Below are positions 16,426-24,980 of a stretch of 42,434 nucleotides of DNA, piece by piece. A model generated the notes under the pieces. It was given only the letters and a program-made list of their open reading frames with translations, was not told the origin of the DNA and made no database searches. The first letter of the stretch is position 1. Each line of letters opens with the position of its first letter. The position numbers were made by a program, and so were the translations under genes. The DNA is from Mycolicibacterium pyrenivorans (GTDB taxonomy: Bacteria; Actinomycetota; Actinomycetes; Mycobacteriales; Mycobacteriaceae), in the NCBI RefSeq assembly GCF_025821625.1, contig NZ_JACKSH010000298.1, forward strand, positions 1-42,434. The letters run 5' to 3'.

Positions 16426-17832
16426 TCACCCCTTGCCCTTTGCACGCCGAGCCAGGCCGGGTGCGGTGCGAGTCACCTGGCATTGACAGCTGGCTTGCTG
16501 TATGCCGCTGGGACGGCCGGATCGGACCCACAGCCGGTGCAGGATGAGCGCGATGAGCCCGGTGGCCGCCATGGACGCCAGGGGTGCGCCCCGAGTGAGG
16601 TTGACCGCGAGGGTGAAGCCGACCACGAGCGCTCCGGCGGCGTTCACGGCCAGCGTTGCGGGTTGTCGGGCGCGGTAGGACAAGCGAGTCATCGCGAGCA
16701 TGCCAGCGAGAAAGCTGAGGAACACCGCTACGGCGTAGAAGAGAACCAGGCGTTGATCGTTGCCACCGGCGGCGGTGACCAGCGCCGCGGAGCCGACGAC
16801 GAAGATCAGCACTCCCCAGTAGGGGGTGTAGTGGCTGTTGGTGCGGCCTAAGCCGGCAGGCAGGATCCCCAGCGACGGCTCTGCCGAGTCGTGTCCGGCC
16901 GCGAGCGCCTTGAGCAGGCCCGGCCCGGCTTGGAATGACGAACTCGCCGCCGACAACAGCAACAGCGTTGTGGCGAGCTGGAAGGCGGCGAACACTGGCC
17001 CGGGGGCGGCGATGCGGGCCAGTTCGGCGATCTGCGTGCTGTCCGGACCAGGGACACCTATGCGCAGGTGAACGGCTTGGGCGGTCAGCCCCAACGTGAT
17101 TATCCCGACGATCGCCAGGGTGAGCCACAGCGTGATGCGCCCGAACCTGCGCCGGCCCGTGCCATCGAGTTGGTCCAGTTGGGCGATGGCCGATGCGGGC
17201 GCCTCGACCCCGGTTGCCAGCGCCATGGCCACCGGGAATGCCAACACCACCGCTGCCGCAGGCGAACTGGTAGCTGGGACGCTGGTTGCCTGCGGTTGTG
17301 GGTGGGCAGCGAGCCCATACACCAGTACCACAACGGCGAGCGCGAGGAAGGTGAGGGTCATCGTGGCGAACACCGCACGGCCGAGATGGCCGAACCAGGT
17401 CAGACCAGCCACCCCGACGATCAGTGCCAATGCCAGTGGGAGGCGCCATCCGCCGAGCGCGGGTAGGTACGCGATGATCGCTGAGGCGCCTGCGGCGGCG
17501 CTGATCGCGATGGTGAGGGTGAAATCCACCACCAGGGCTGCGATCGGCACGAAGGCCCACCGCTCCCCGAATGCGTCTCCCACGGCCGCTGCGGCACCAC
17601 CACCTGCGGGGTAGCGCGCCACGATCTGGTGATAGTTGAGGGTCACCACCGCTATGACGGCGATGACCATAGTCATCGTGGGCAACAGCAGCCCGAGATC
17701 GCCGTCCAGCGCCCGCAACGCAGCCTCGATCGCATAGGCCACCGAGGACACCGGGTCTGCCATCACCGCAAAGGCGAACGCCACCAACAACAGCACCCGC
17801 TGGGGCTGCAGACCACTCTGTCGCGGTCGCAT
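16426..17832 (-). CDS. APC-superfamily permease
   Basis: A 468-residue integral membrane protein with about twelve hydrophobic segments. The N-terminus has DPVSSVAYAIEAAL followed by ARYPAGGGAAAAVGDAFGERWAF, characteristic of amino-acid/polyamine/organocation (APC) transporters of the large-cation or potassium-like subgroup. Uptake of an amino acid or small cation by proton symport is the usual role; the substrate cannot be read from sequence. ATG 17832 is followed by a short basic leader and the first helix. It runs in the same direction as the CFA synthase gene about 145 bp upstream; no operon is evident. Confidence 0.82.
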   Translation of the reverse strand: MRPRQSGLQPQRVLLLVAFAFAVMADPVSSVAYAIEAALRALDGDLGLLLPTMTMVIAVIAVVTLNYHQIVARYPAGGGAAAAVGDAFGERWAFVPIAALVVDFTLTIAISAAAGASAIIAYLPALGGWRLPLALALIVGVAGLTWFGHLGRAVFATMTLTFLALAVVVLVYGLAAHPQPQATSVPATSSPAAAVVLAFPVAMALATGVEAPASAIAQLDQLDGTGRRRFGRITLWLTLAIVGIITLGLTAQAVHLRIGVPGPDSTQIAELARIAAPGPVFAAFQLATTLLLLSAASSSFQAGPGLLKALAAGHDSAEPSLGILPAGLGRTNSHYTPYWGVLIFVVGSAALVTAAGGNDQRLVLFYAVAVFLSFLAGMLAMTRLSYRARQPATLAVNAAGALVVGFTLAVNLTRGAPLASMAATGLIALILHRLWVRSGRPSGIQQASCQCQVTRTAPGLARRAKGKG

Positions 17833-17977
17833 GACGAAAGCCAGCCTCCGACTTCCTCTTAATCAGAGGGTGAGCATCGCATCGAAACGGCCTGCGCGAC
17901 TGCGGGAACCATCTGCCGGGTGACACTCGCAGTCACAACTACGGACGCGCCGGCGCGATGTCACCCCGCCCCGCCGC

Positions 17978-19276
17978 TCACGGTTTCGACGCCCGGGACC
18001 GCAGAAGGTCGGTGCGGGTGGCAGGCATGCCACTGTGACCGCGTGCATCGCATTTGACTGCCAGAATCTGGTTGACCCCGAGCCGGTTCGCCATGAACCC
18101 CAGCGCCGAGCCCGCCATGAACAGGCGCCAGACCCGTGCCCGGCCGGCGCTGCTCAGCGCGACCGCCTCCTCCCAGTTGCCTTCCAGATTCGCCACCCAG
18201 GCCCGCAGCGTCAGCGCGTAGTGTTCGCGAAGCGCCTCGACGTCGCGGATCTCGAAGCCGGCCCCTTCGAGCGCTTCGATCATCGTGGCCATCGGTTCGA
18301 GTTCCCCGTCGGGGAAAACGTAGCGATCGATGAAGGACGTTTTGGAGAAGCCCGCCCGTTTGCCTGGTCTCCGCGAGATCGCGTGGTTGAGCAACCGGCC
18401 CTGTGGGCGCAGCAGCGCGTAGAGTTGCGCGGCATATGTCGGCAGCAGCGCGACGCCGACATGCTCGGCCATGCCGATACTGGAGATCGCGTCGAACGGC
18501 CCGTCGTCGACGTCTCGGTAGTCCTGCACTCGGATCTGCACCCGCTCGGCGATGCCCTCGGCGACCATCCGTTTACTCGCATACCCCGCCTGCTGGTGCG
18601 ACAACGTCACGCCCACGAGATGTACACCGTAGTTGCGCGCCGCGTGCAGGGCGAAGGTCCCCCATCCGCAGCCGACGTCGAGCACCCGCATGCCCGCAGT
18701 CAGGCCGAGCTTGCGCGCCACGAGATCGCACTTGGCGTACTGAGCCGCGGCCAGATCCTCGCCGGGTTGCGCCCAGTACCCGCACGAGTAGGTCATCGAC
18801 TCACCCAGCACGAGCCGGTAGAAGTCGTTGCCGACGTCGTAATGGTGGCTGATCGCGGCAGCGTCGCGCCGCCTGTCGTGCCGGTGACCGCGCGCCAGTT
18901 TCACCTCCTCTGCCGGTGGCTTGGGTGGCGGACCGATAATCCCCAGCCGCAGCGCCGCTTTCGCCAGTGCCTTCTTCATCTCGGCGTCGGTACGCACACC
19001 GGGACCGCGGCTCGGGTCTGACATCTGCTCCAAAACATCCAGCCCGGCGAGCAGGTCTCCCTCGATGTCGATGTCGCCGGATACATAGGCTCGTGCGAAG
19101 CCGAGTTCGTTCGGAGCCCACAGCAGTCGCCGCAGACCCCGGCGGTTGACGAGGTTCAACTGCCATTGCGCGGACGCGGGTCCCGACCGGCTGCCGTCCC
19201 AGCATCTGATCTTGACCGGAACGTCCCGGCCCACGGCCGCGCGAACCAGTGGCGCCACCGTTTCAGCGATCGTCAT
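17978..19276 (-). CDS. Cyclopropane-fatty-acyl-phospholipid synthase family methyltransferase
   Basis: A 432-residue S-adenosylmethionine-dependent enzyme that adds a methylene bridge to unsaturated acyl chains of membrane phospholipids. The SAM motif VLDVGCGWG is at about residues 200-208, preceded by the signature YSCGYWAQPGEDL and followed by GVTLSHQQ and SIGMAEHVG. The N-terminal domain of about 150 residues is the CFA-type lipid-binding domain, so this is a full-length bacterial Cfa rather than a short mycolic acid PcaA/MmaA enzyme. ATG 19276 has GGAAGG about nine bases upstream. Its neighbours are a stress protein and phosphoketolase on the same strand, suggesting a stress or stationary-phase role. 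Confidence 0.9.
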   Translation of the reverse strand: MTIAETVAPLVRAAVGRDVPVKIRCWDGSRSGPASAQWQLNLVNRRGLRRLLWAPNELGFARAYVSGDIDIEGDLLAGLDVLEQMSDPSRGPGVRTDAEMKKALAKAALRLGIIGPPPKPPAEEVKLARGHRHDRRRDAAAISHHYDVGNDFYRLVLGESMTYSCGYWAQPGEDLAAAQYAKCDLVARKLGLTAGMRVLDVGCGWGTFALHAARNYGVHLVGVTLSHQQAGYASKRMVAEGIAERVQIRVQDYRDVDDGPFDAISSIGMAEHVGVALLPTYAAQLYALLRPQGRLLNHAISRRPGKRAGFSKTSFIDRYVFPDGELEPMATMIEALEGAGFEIRDVEALREHYALTLRAWVANLEGNWEEAVALSSAGRARVWRLFMAGSALGFMANRLGVNQILAVKCDARGHSGMPATRTDLLRSRASKP

Positions 19277-19391
19277 GGGCAGAAACCTTCCGTGCAGAAC
19301 CTGACACTTATCTGTCGGGGCTAATCAGTATTGGTTTAGCGGCGAGGTGCTGGTCTCACCGGCCGCGATGACGCAACTCCCCCACCGCCGG

Positions 19392-19886
19392 TTAGCGCCT
19401 GGCGGTGAGGAGATCGGCGGCCTTGGCGGCCAGGGCCGGCGTGCACACGATGTCGTAGCGCTCGGCGGCCAGGGTGGAGACGGACGTGAAGTCCCGGCGG
19501 CCGTGGGTGGCCCAATGTTCGACGAACCCGAAGATGGCGCCCCACACGGCGCCGATGAGCAGGCCGGCGAGCATGACGCCTAACCATGCGGCGCCGGCGG
19601 CGAACATTCCCAACAGCAGGCCGATGAACAAGCCCCACCATGCGCCGCCGGCCGCACCGGTGAGGGCGGCGCGTGCAGGGGTCATGCGGCCGGTGATGGC
19701 CTCCACGGTGCTCACGCCGTGGCCCACGATGCGTAGATTCTCCACGGGGAAATCCGCATCGGAGAGATAGTCGACGGTGCCCTGCGCCTGGGTGTAGTCG
19801 CGGTAGCTGGCTATTACCCGATACTCGGCGCTGGCAGCGGCTTGGCTGGCCGGGTCGTCGAAAGATTGATCGCGATGGCTGTCCAT
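19392..19886 (-). CDS. YflT-type general stress protein with membrane region
   Basis: A 164-residue protein with an N-terminal YflT/general-stress-17M-like domain (YRVIASYRDYTQAQGTVDYLSDADFPVENLRIVG). A Gly/Ala-rich hydrophobic central region, about residues 75-125, looks like two membrane-associated helices. The C-terminus, ERYDIVCTPALAAKAADLL, is typical of actinobacterial homologues. ATG 19886 is preceded by an excellent AAGGAGGAG. It lies 85 bp downstream of the phosphoketolase stop on the same strand and may be co-transcribed. Family members are induced by heat, salt or stationary phase; the molecular function is unknown. Confidence 0.8.
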   Translation of the reverse strand: MDSHRDQSFDDPASQAAASAEYRVIASYRDYTQAQGTVDYLSDADFPVENLRIVGHGVSTVEAITGRMTPARAALTGAAGGAWWGLFIGLLLGMFAAGAAWLGVMLAGLLIGAVWGAIFGFVEHWATHGRRDFTSVSTLAAERYDIVCTPALAAKAADLLTARR

Positions 19887-19971
19887 GGTTTCTCCTCCTT
19901 GGTGGTTGGGTTTGGGTTCGGATGCCGACGTTCCGGGCGGCTCGACCCGGCGGCGACAGTCGGGATCTGGC

Positions 19972-22386
19972 CTAAGAGGGCCAGGTCCAGCCGCTGATGG
20001 CGGGGTCGTCCTCGCCGTGGGCTCGGGTGTAGGCGCGGGCGCGCAGCCGCGCGTCAACCATCCGCTGGCGCAGCGCCGCCGCGGCGGCGCCCAGGCCCGG
20101 TACCCGGTCGATGACGTCGATGACCAGGTGGAAGCGGTCCAGGTCGTTGAGCATGACGAGGTCGAACGGAGTGGTCGTGGTTCCTTCCTCCTTATAGCCG
20201 CGGACGTGGATGTTGACGTGGTTGGCCCGCCGGTAAGTGAGCCGGTGGATCAGCCACGGGTAGCCGTGGTAGGCGAAGATGACCGGCCGGTCCGGGGTGA
20301 ACAGTGCATCGAACTGGGCGTCGGGCAGCCCGTGCGGGTGTTCGGTATCGGGCTGCAGCCGCATCAGATCGACCACGTTGACGACCCGCACCCGCAGGGC
20401 GGGCAGGTGTTGTCGCAGCAGCGCCGCGGCCGCGAGCGTTTCCAGGGTCGGGACGTCGCCCGCGCAGGCCAGCACCACGTCCGGCAGCCCGTCGGCGCCG
20501 TCGCCGCCGTCGTTGCCGGCCCATTCCCAGATTCCCAGCCCGCGGGTGCAGTGCGCGACCGCCTCCTCGATGTCCAGATAGGACAGCGCCGGCTGCTTGC
20601 CGGCCACGATCAAGTTGATGTACTGGCGGCTGCGCAGACAGTGATCGGCCACCGACAGCAACGTGTTGGCGTCCGGCGGCAGATAGACCCGCACGATCGC
20701 CGCCTTCTTGTTCACCACATGGTCGATGAACCCGGGGTCCTGGTGGGAGAACCCGTTGTGGTCCTGGCGCCACACGTGCGAGGTCAGCAGGTAGTTCAGC
20801 GACGCGATCGGCGCCCGCCACGGTATGTCGTTGGTGACTTTGAGCCATTTCGCGTGTTGGTTGACCATCGAATCCACGATGTGGATGAACGCCTCGTAGC
20901 AGGAGAACAGGCCGTGCCGGCCGGTGAGTAGATAGCCCTCCAGCCAGCCCTGGCACAGGTGCTCGGAGAGCACCTCCATGACACGTCCCGCCCGCGCGAG
21001 GTGCTCATCGGTGGGCAGCGATTCGCCTTGCCACACCCGGTCGGTTTGCTCAAACACCGCGCCGAGCCGGTTGCTGGCGGTCTCGTCGGGGCCCATCAGC
21101 CGGAAATTGTGGGGGTTGTCCCGGATGACGTCACGCAGGAACGCCCCGAGCACCCGCGTCGCCTCGTGCAGCGCCGTGGCCGGCGCGGGGACCGCGACGG
21201 CGTAGTCGCCGAAGTCGGGCAGCCGCAGCGGCTTTAGCAGCTGCCCGCCGTTGGCGTGCGGGCTGGCGCTCATCCGCGCACACCCGGTCGGCGGCAGCGC
21301 CGCCAGCTCCGCGATCAGCGCGCCGGCCTCGTCGAACAATTCCTCGGGCCGGTAGCTGCGCAGCCACTCCTCGAGCTGGCGCAGATGCTCGGGATTGTCG
21401 GCCAGATTGGCCAGCGGCACCTGATGCGAGCGCCAGGTCCCCTCCGTGGGGAGGCCGTCGACCTCCTTCGGACCGGTCCATCCCTTGGGGGTCGCTAAGA
21501 CGATCAGCGGCCAGCGCGGCCGCTGCGTGTCTCCATCTTCTCGAGCGGCTTGCTGAATCCTGGCGATCTCGGTGACCGCGTCGTCCATCGCCGCGGCGAG
21601 GTCCTGGTGAACCTGTGCCGGGTCGTGGCCTGACACCACATACGGCCGGTGTCCGTAGCCCTGCAGCAGGTCGATCAGCTCGTCGTCGGGGATGCGTGCC
21701 AGGACCGTCGGGTTGGCGATCTTGTAGCCGTTGAGGTGCAGGATCGGCAGGACGGCGCCATCGTGGACCGGGTCGAGGAACTTGTTGGACTGCCAACTCG
21801 CCGCCAGCGGCCCGGTCTCAGCCTCGCCGTCGCCGACGACGCAGGCCACCAGCAGGTCGGGGTTGTCGAACGCGGCACCGTAGGCGTGCGCCAACGCATA
21901 GCCCAGCTCGCCGCCCTCATGGATGGAGCCCGGGGTTTCCGGGGCGACGTGGCTGGGGATGCCGCCGGGGAAGGAGAACTGCCGGAACAGTCGGCGCAGG
22001 CCGTCGGCATCGCGGCTGATGCCGGGGTAGACCTCGCTGTAGGTGCCCTCCAGGTAGGCGTTGGCTACGAGTCCCGGGCCACCGTGGCCCGGACCGATCA
22101 CATACATCGCGTTCAGCTCGCGCCCCCGGATGACCCGGTTGAGGTGGGCGTAGATCAGGTTGAGTCCGGGCGTGGTCCCCCAATGCCCGAGCAGCCGCGG
22201 CTTGACATGATCGAGCTGCAGAGGCTCCCGCAGCAGCGGATTATCCAGCAGATAGATCTGCCCGACCGACAAGAAATTGGCCGCCCGCCAGTACGCATCC
22301 AACAGACGCAGATCGTCGGGTGACAGCGGGCCGGATGCGCCTGGCCGGGCGGTGCTGAGGTCGGAAGTCGGGGTGGTGACGCTCAT
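19972..22386 (-). CDS. xfp: Xylulose-5-phosphate/fructose-6-phosphate phosphoketolase
   Basis: An 804-residue thiamine-diphosphate enzyme, full family length. It cleaves xylulose 5-phosphate (and often fructose 6-phosphate) with phosphate to acetyl phosphate plus glyceraldehyde 3-phosphate (or erythrose 4-phosphate). N-terminal blocks include GHWGTTPGLNLIYAHLNR, IGPGHGGPG and GELGYALAHAYGAAFDNPDL. The ThDP motif is GDGEAETGPLA through NGYKIANPTVLARI. C-terminal blocks include DHNGFSHQDPGF and YRRANHVNIHVRGYKEEGT. ATG 22386 has AGGAGC upstream. The glyceraldehyde 3-phosphate product is the substrate of the type II GAPDH in this window, so the two could form a bypass of upper glycolysis (inference). 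Confidence 0.95.
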   Translation of the reverse strand: MSVTTPTSDLSTARPGASGPLSPDDLRLLDAYWRAANFLSVGQIYLLDNPLLREPLQLDHVKPRLLGHWGTTPGLNLIYAHLNRVIRGRELNAMYVIGPGHGGPGLVANAYLEGTYSEVYPGISRDADGLRRLFRQFSFPGGIPSHVAPETPGSIHEGGELGYALAHAYGAAFDNPDLLVACVVGDGEAETGPLAASWQSNKFLDPVHDGAVLPILHLNGYKIANPTVLARIPDDELIDLLQGYGHRPYVVSGHDPAQVHQDLAAAMDDAVTEIARIQQAAREDGDTQRPRWPLIVLATPKGWTGPKEVDGLPTEGTWRSHQVPLANLADNPEHLRQLEEWLRSYRPEELFDEAGALIAELAALPPTGCARMSASPHANGGQLLKPLRLPDFGDYAVAVPAPATALHEATRVLGAFLRDVIRDNPHNFRLMGPDETASNRLGAVFEQTDRVWQGESLPTDEHLARAGRVMEVLSEHLCQGWLEGYLLTGRHGLFSCYEAFIHIVDSMVNQHAKWLKVTNDIPWRAPIASLNYLLTSHVWRQDHNGFSHQDPGFIDHVVNKKAAIVRVYLPPDANTLLSVADHCLRSRQYINLIVAGKQPALSYLDIEEAVAHCTRGLGIWEWAGNDGGDGADGLPDVVLACAGDVPTLETLAAAALLRQHLPALRVRVVNVVDLMRLQPDTEHPHGLPDAQFDALFTPDRPVIFAYHGYPWLIHRLTYRRANHVNIHVRGYKEEGTTTTPFDLVMLNDLDRFHLVIDVIDRVPGLGAAAAALRQRMVDARLRARAYTRAHGEDDPAISGWTWPS

Positions 22387-22489
22387 GAGTTGCTCCTTGA
22401 GTATTGGCGGTAGACACGAAACGGGTGTGACGCATCCGCGGTGTCGGCAATGGGTCAGCCTCGGCGCGCGTCCAGCCGCGCCGTCGCGG

Positions 22490-24964
22490 CTACTGAACGC
22501 CGACCGGTGATGGCTCTCCGGATGGCTTCACCGCGGCGGCATCGGGTTGTGGTGGTTGCGGTAGTCGCAGCCGTTTGAGCATCAGGGCGTTGACCGCGAC
22601 GATCAGGCTGGACCCCGACATCGACAGGGCGGCGATCTCTGGGCGAAGCACCAGGCCCAGTGAGGGTTCGAAGACGCCGGCGCCGATGGGCAGGGCGATG
22701 ACGTTGTAGCCGACCGCCCATCCCAGGTTTTGCCGCATCTTGCGCAGCGTGCCCCGCCCGATCCGCAGCGCGATGGGCACGTCGAGCGGATCCGAACGCA
22801 TCAGAACCAGGTCGGCGGTTTCGATCGCCACATCGGTGCCGGCACCGATCGCGATGCCCAGATCCGCCTGCGCCAGCGCGGGGGCGTCGTTGACGCCATC
22901 ACCGACCATCGCGACCTTCTTCCCTGAACGCTGCAGCTCGGCGATTTTGGTGGCCTTGTCGCCGGGCAGCACTTCGGCGATGACGGTGTCGATGCCCAGC
23001 TGCCCGGCGATGCGCTGGGCGGTGGCCTCGTTGTCACCGCTGAGCATGACCACCTCGACGCCCAATTCATGCAGCGCGGAGACAGCGTCTGCGGAGGTTT
23101 CTCGGGCGGCGTCGGCCAGGGCGATCACCCCGATCCCGCGCCCGTCGACGGCCACCAGCACCGCGGTCCGACCGGTCGAGGCCAGCTCGTCGCGCCGATC
23201 GATCACCGAACTGAGGTCGACGTTGTCGGTGGCCATGAGTTTGCGGTTGCCGACCGCGACGCGGCGGCCTGCCACGTCGGCGGTGGCGCCGTGCCCGGGC
23301 ACGTTGCGGAACCCGTCCAGCGACAGCCGCGGCACCCCACGGTTGGCGGCGTAGCGCACGATCGCGCCGGCCAGCGGATGTTCGGATTCGCGTTCGACGG
23401 CCGCGACGAGGGCGAGCAGCTCGTCCTCGCCGATGCCGTCGGTGACCACGTCGGTGACTTCGGGTTCGCCCTTGGTCAGGGTGCCGGTCTTGTCCATCAC
23501 CACGGTGTCGATGCGCGCCGAGGTTTCCAGCGCGGTGGCGTTCTTGAACAGCACTCCGCGTTTGGCGCCCAGTCCGGTGCCGACCATGATCGCGGTGGGA
23601 GTGGCCAAACCGAGCGCGTCGGGGCAGGTGATGACGACCACGGTGATCGCGAACAGGAGTGCCATCTGCACGCTTTCACCCGCCAGTAGCCACACCAGGA
23701 AGGTGCCGGTGCCGCCGATCAGCGCGACAAATACCAGCCAGAACGCGGCCCGGTCGGCCAGCCGCTGTCCGGGGGCCTTCGAATTCTGGGCCTCCTGCAC
23801 CAAGGCCACGATCTGGGCGAGCACGGTGTCGGAGCCCACCTTGGTGGCACGCACCCGCAGGGTGCCGGTGGTGTTGATCGAGGCGCCGATCACGGCCGAG
23901 CCGGGCGATTTGGTTACGGGCAGGCTTTCCCCGGTGACCATGGACTCATCGATTTCGGAGTTGCCGTCCTCGACGGTGCCGTCGACCGGGATCTTTCCGC
24001 CCGGCCGGATCAGCAGCAGGTCTCCGACCACGACCTCGGCGGTGGGGATCTCGATCGGTTCGCCGTCGCGCACGACCACCGCCATTGGCGGCGCCAGCTC
24101 CAGCAGGGTGCGGATGGCGTCGTTGGCGCCGCCGCGGGCGCGCATCTCGAACCAGTGCCCGAGCAGCACGAACGCGGTCAGCACGGTGGCGGCCTCGTAG
24201 AACACCTCGCCGCCGCCGGTGACGGTGATGGCGAGGCTGTAAAGCCAGCCGGTGCCGACGGCCACCGCGACCAGCACCATCATGTCCAGGGTCCGCGCCC
24301 GCAGTGCCCGGTAGGCGCCGTCGAAGAAGATCCAGGCCGAGTAAAAGATCACCGGCAAGCTCAACAGCAACGTGAACACGTCGTCGCGCAGCCCGAACGG
24401 TGCCGGCACTGCGAATCCGAGGACGTCACGTCCGATCGGGGACCACAACAGGATCGGGATCGACAACACCGCGGCCACCAGGAAACGGTTGCGCATATCG
24501 CGCACCATGTCCTGCATCGACGCCCCCGCATGTCCGCCGTGCCCCATCGCCTCCTGCGGGGTTCGCACCGCCGCCGCCCCCGCCTGGGCTTCATGTCCGG
24601 TGTGGCCGTCGGCGACTGCCACCGCTTCGTCGTGGGCCTGCTCGGTGGGGTGGGCGTGTGCGGTGGGGTGGGCGTGTGCGGTGGGGGGTGGATCCGGTTC
24701 CTCCATCGGGTCGCACACGTGGTGGGGCACCGACTGCCCGGCGCAGTGGAAGCCGCAGTCGCGCACCCAATCGCGCAGCTGCGCCAGCGACGTCGCCCGC
24801 GGGTCGAACACGACCGTCGCGGTCTGCGCCACCGGGTTGGCATCCACCTGCAGGACGCCGGGGCGGCGGCCCAGCACCGCGGTGATCCGGCTTTGTTGCG
24901 ACGCCCACTGCATTCCCCGCACGTCGAGCACGGCGGTGCTACGGTCTTTCGGCTGTTCGGTCAT
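22490..24964 (-). CDS. P1B-type heavy-metal ATPase with CPD membrane motif and His-rich N-terminus
   Basis: An 824-residue metal-transporting ATPase. Residues about 8-80 resemble a heavy-metal-associated (HMA) domain but lack its CxxC. A His-rich linker follows (PTAHAHPTAHAHP, GHTGHE, GHGGHAG). The core has the phosphatase loop TGES, the phosphorylated D491 in DKTGTLTKG, SEHPLAGAI and VGDGVNDAPAL. The sixth-helix motif is TCPDALGLATP: CPD replaces the CPC of CopA/CtpV or CPH of CopB pumps, so metal specificity is uncertain. ATG 24964 has GAAGGG upstream; ATG 24979 would overlap the MFS stop. The gene directly follows the MFS gene, so the two are very likely one operon under the 26531-26547 operator. 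A deletion remnant of a close relative lies at 33359-34018. Confidence 0.9.
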   Translation of the reverse strand: MTEQPKDRSTAVLDVRGMQWASQQSRITAVLGRRPGVLQVDANPVAQTATVVFDPRATSLAQLRDWVRDCGFHCAGQSVPHHVCDPMEEPDPPPTAHAHPTAHAHPTEQAHDEAVAVADGHTGHEAQAGAAAVRTPQEAMGHGGHAGASMQDMVRDMRNRFLVAAVLSIPILLWSPIGRDVLGFAVPAPFGLRDDVFTLLLSLPVIFYSAWIFFDGAYRALRARTLDMMVLVAVAVGTGWLYSLAITVTGGGEVFYEAATVLTAFVLLGHWFEMRARGGANDAIRTLLELAPPMAVVVRDGEPIEIPTAEVVVGDLLLIRPGGKIPVDGTVEDGNSEIDESMVTGESLPVTKSPGSAVIGASINTTGTLRVRATKVGSDTVLAQIVALVQEAQNSKAPGQRLADRAAFWLVFVALIGGTGTFLVWLLAGESVQMALLFAITVVVITCPDALGLATPTAIMVGTGLGAKRGVLFKNATALETSARIDTVVMDKTGTLTKGEPEVTDVVTDGIGEDELLALVAAVERESEHPLAGAIVRYAANRGVPRLSLDGFRNVPGHGATADVAGRRVAVGNRKLMATDNVDLSSVIDRRDELASTGRTAVLVAVDGRGIGVIALADAARETSADAVSALHELGVEVVMLSGDNEATAQRIAGQLGIDTVIAEVLPGDKATKIAELQRSGKKVAMVGDGVNDAPALAQADLGIAIGAGTDVAIETADLVLMRSDPLDVPIALRIGRGTLRKMRQNLGWAVGYNVIALPIGAGVFEPSLGLVLRPEIAALSMSGSSLIVAVNALMLKRLRLPQPPQPDAAAVKPSGEPSPVGVQ

Positions 24965-24980
24965 CGCAAAGCCCTTCATG

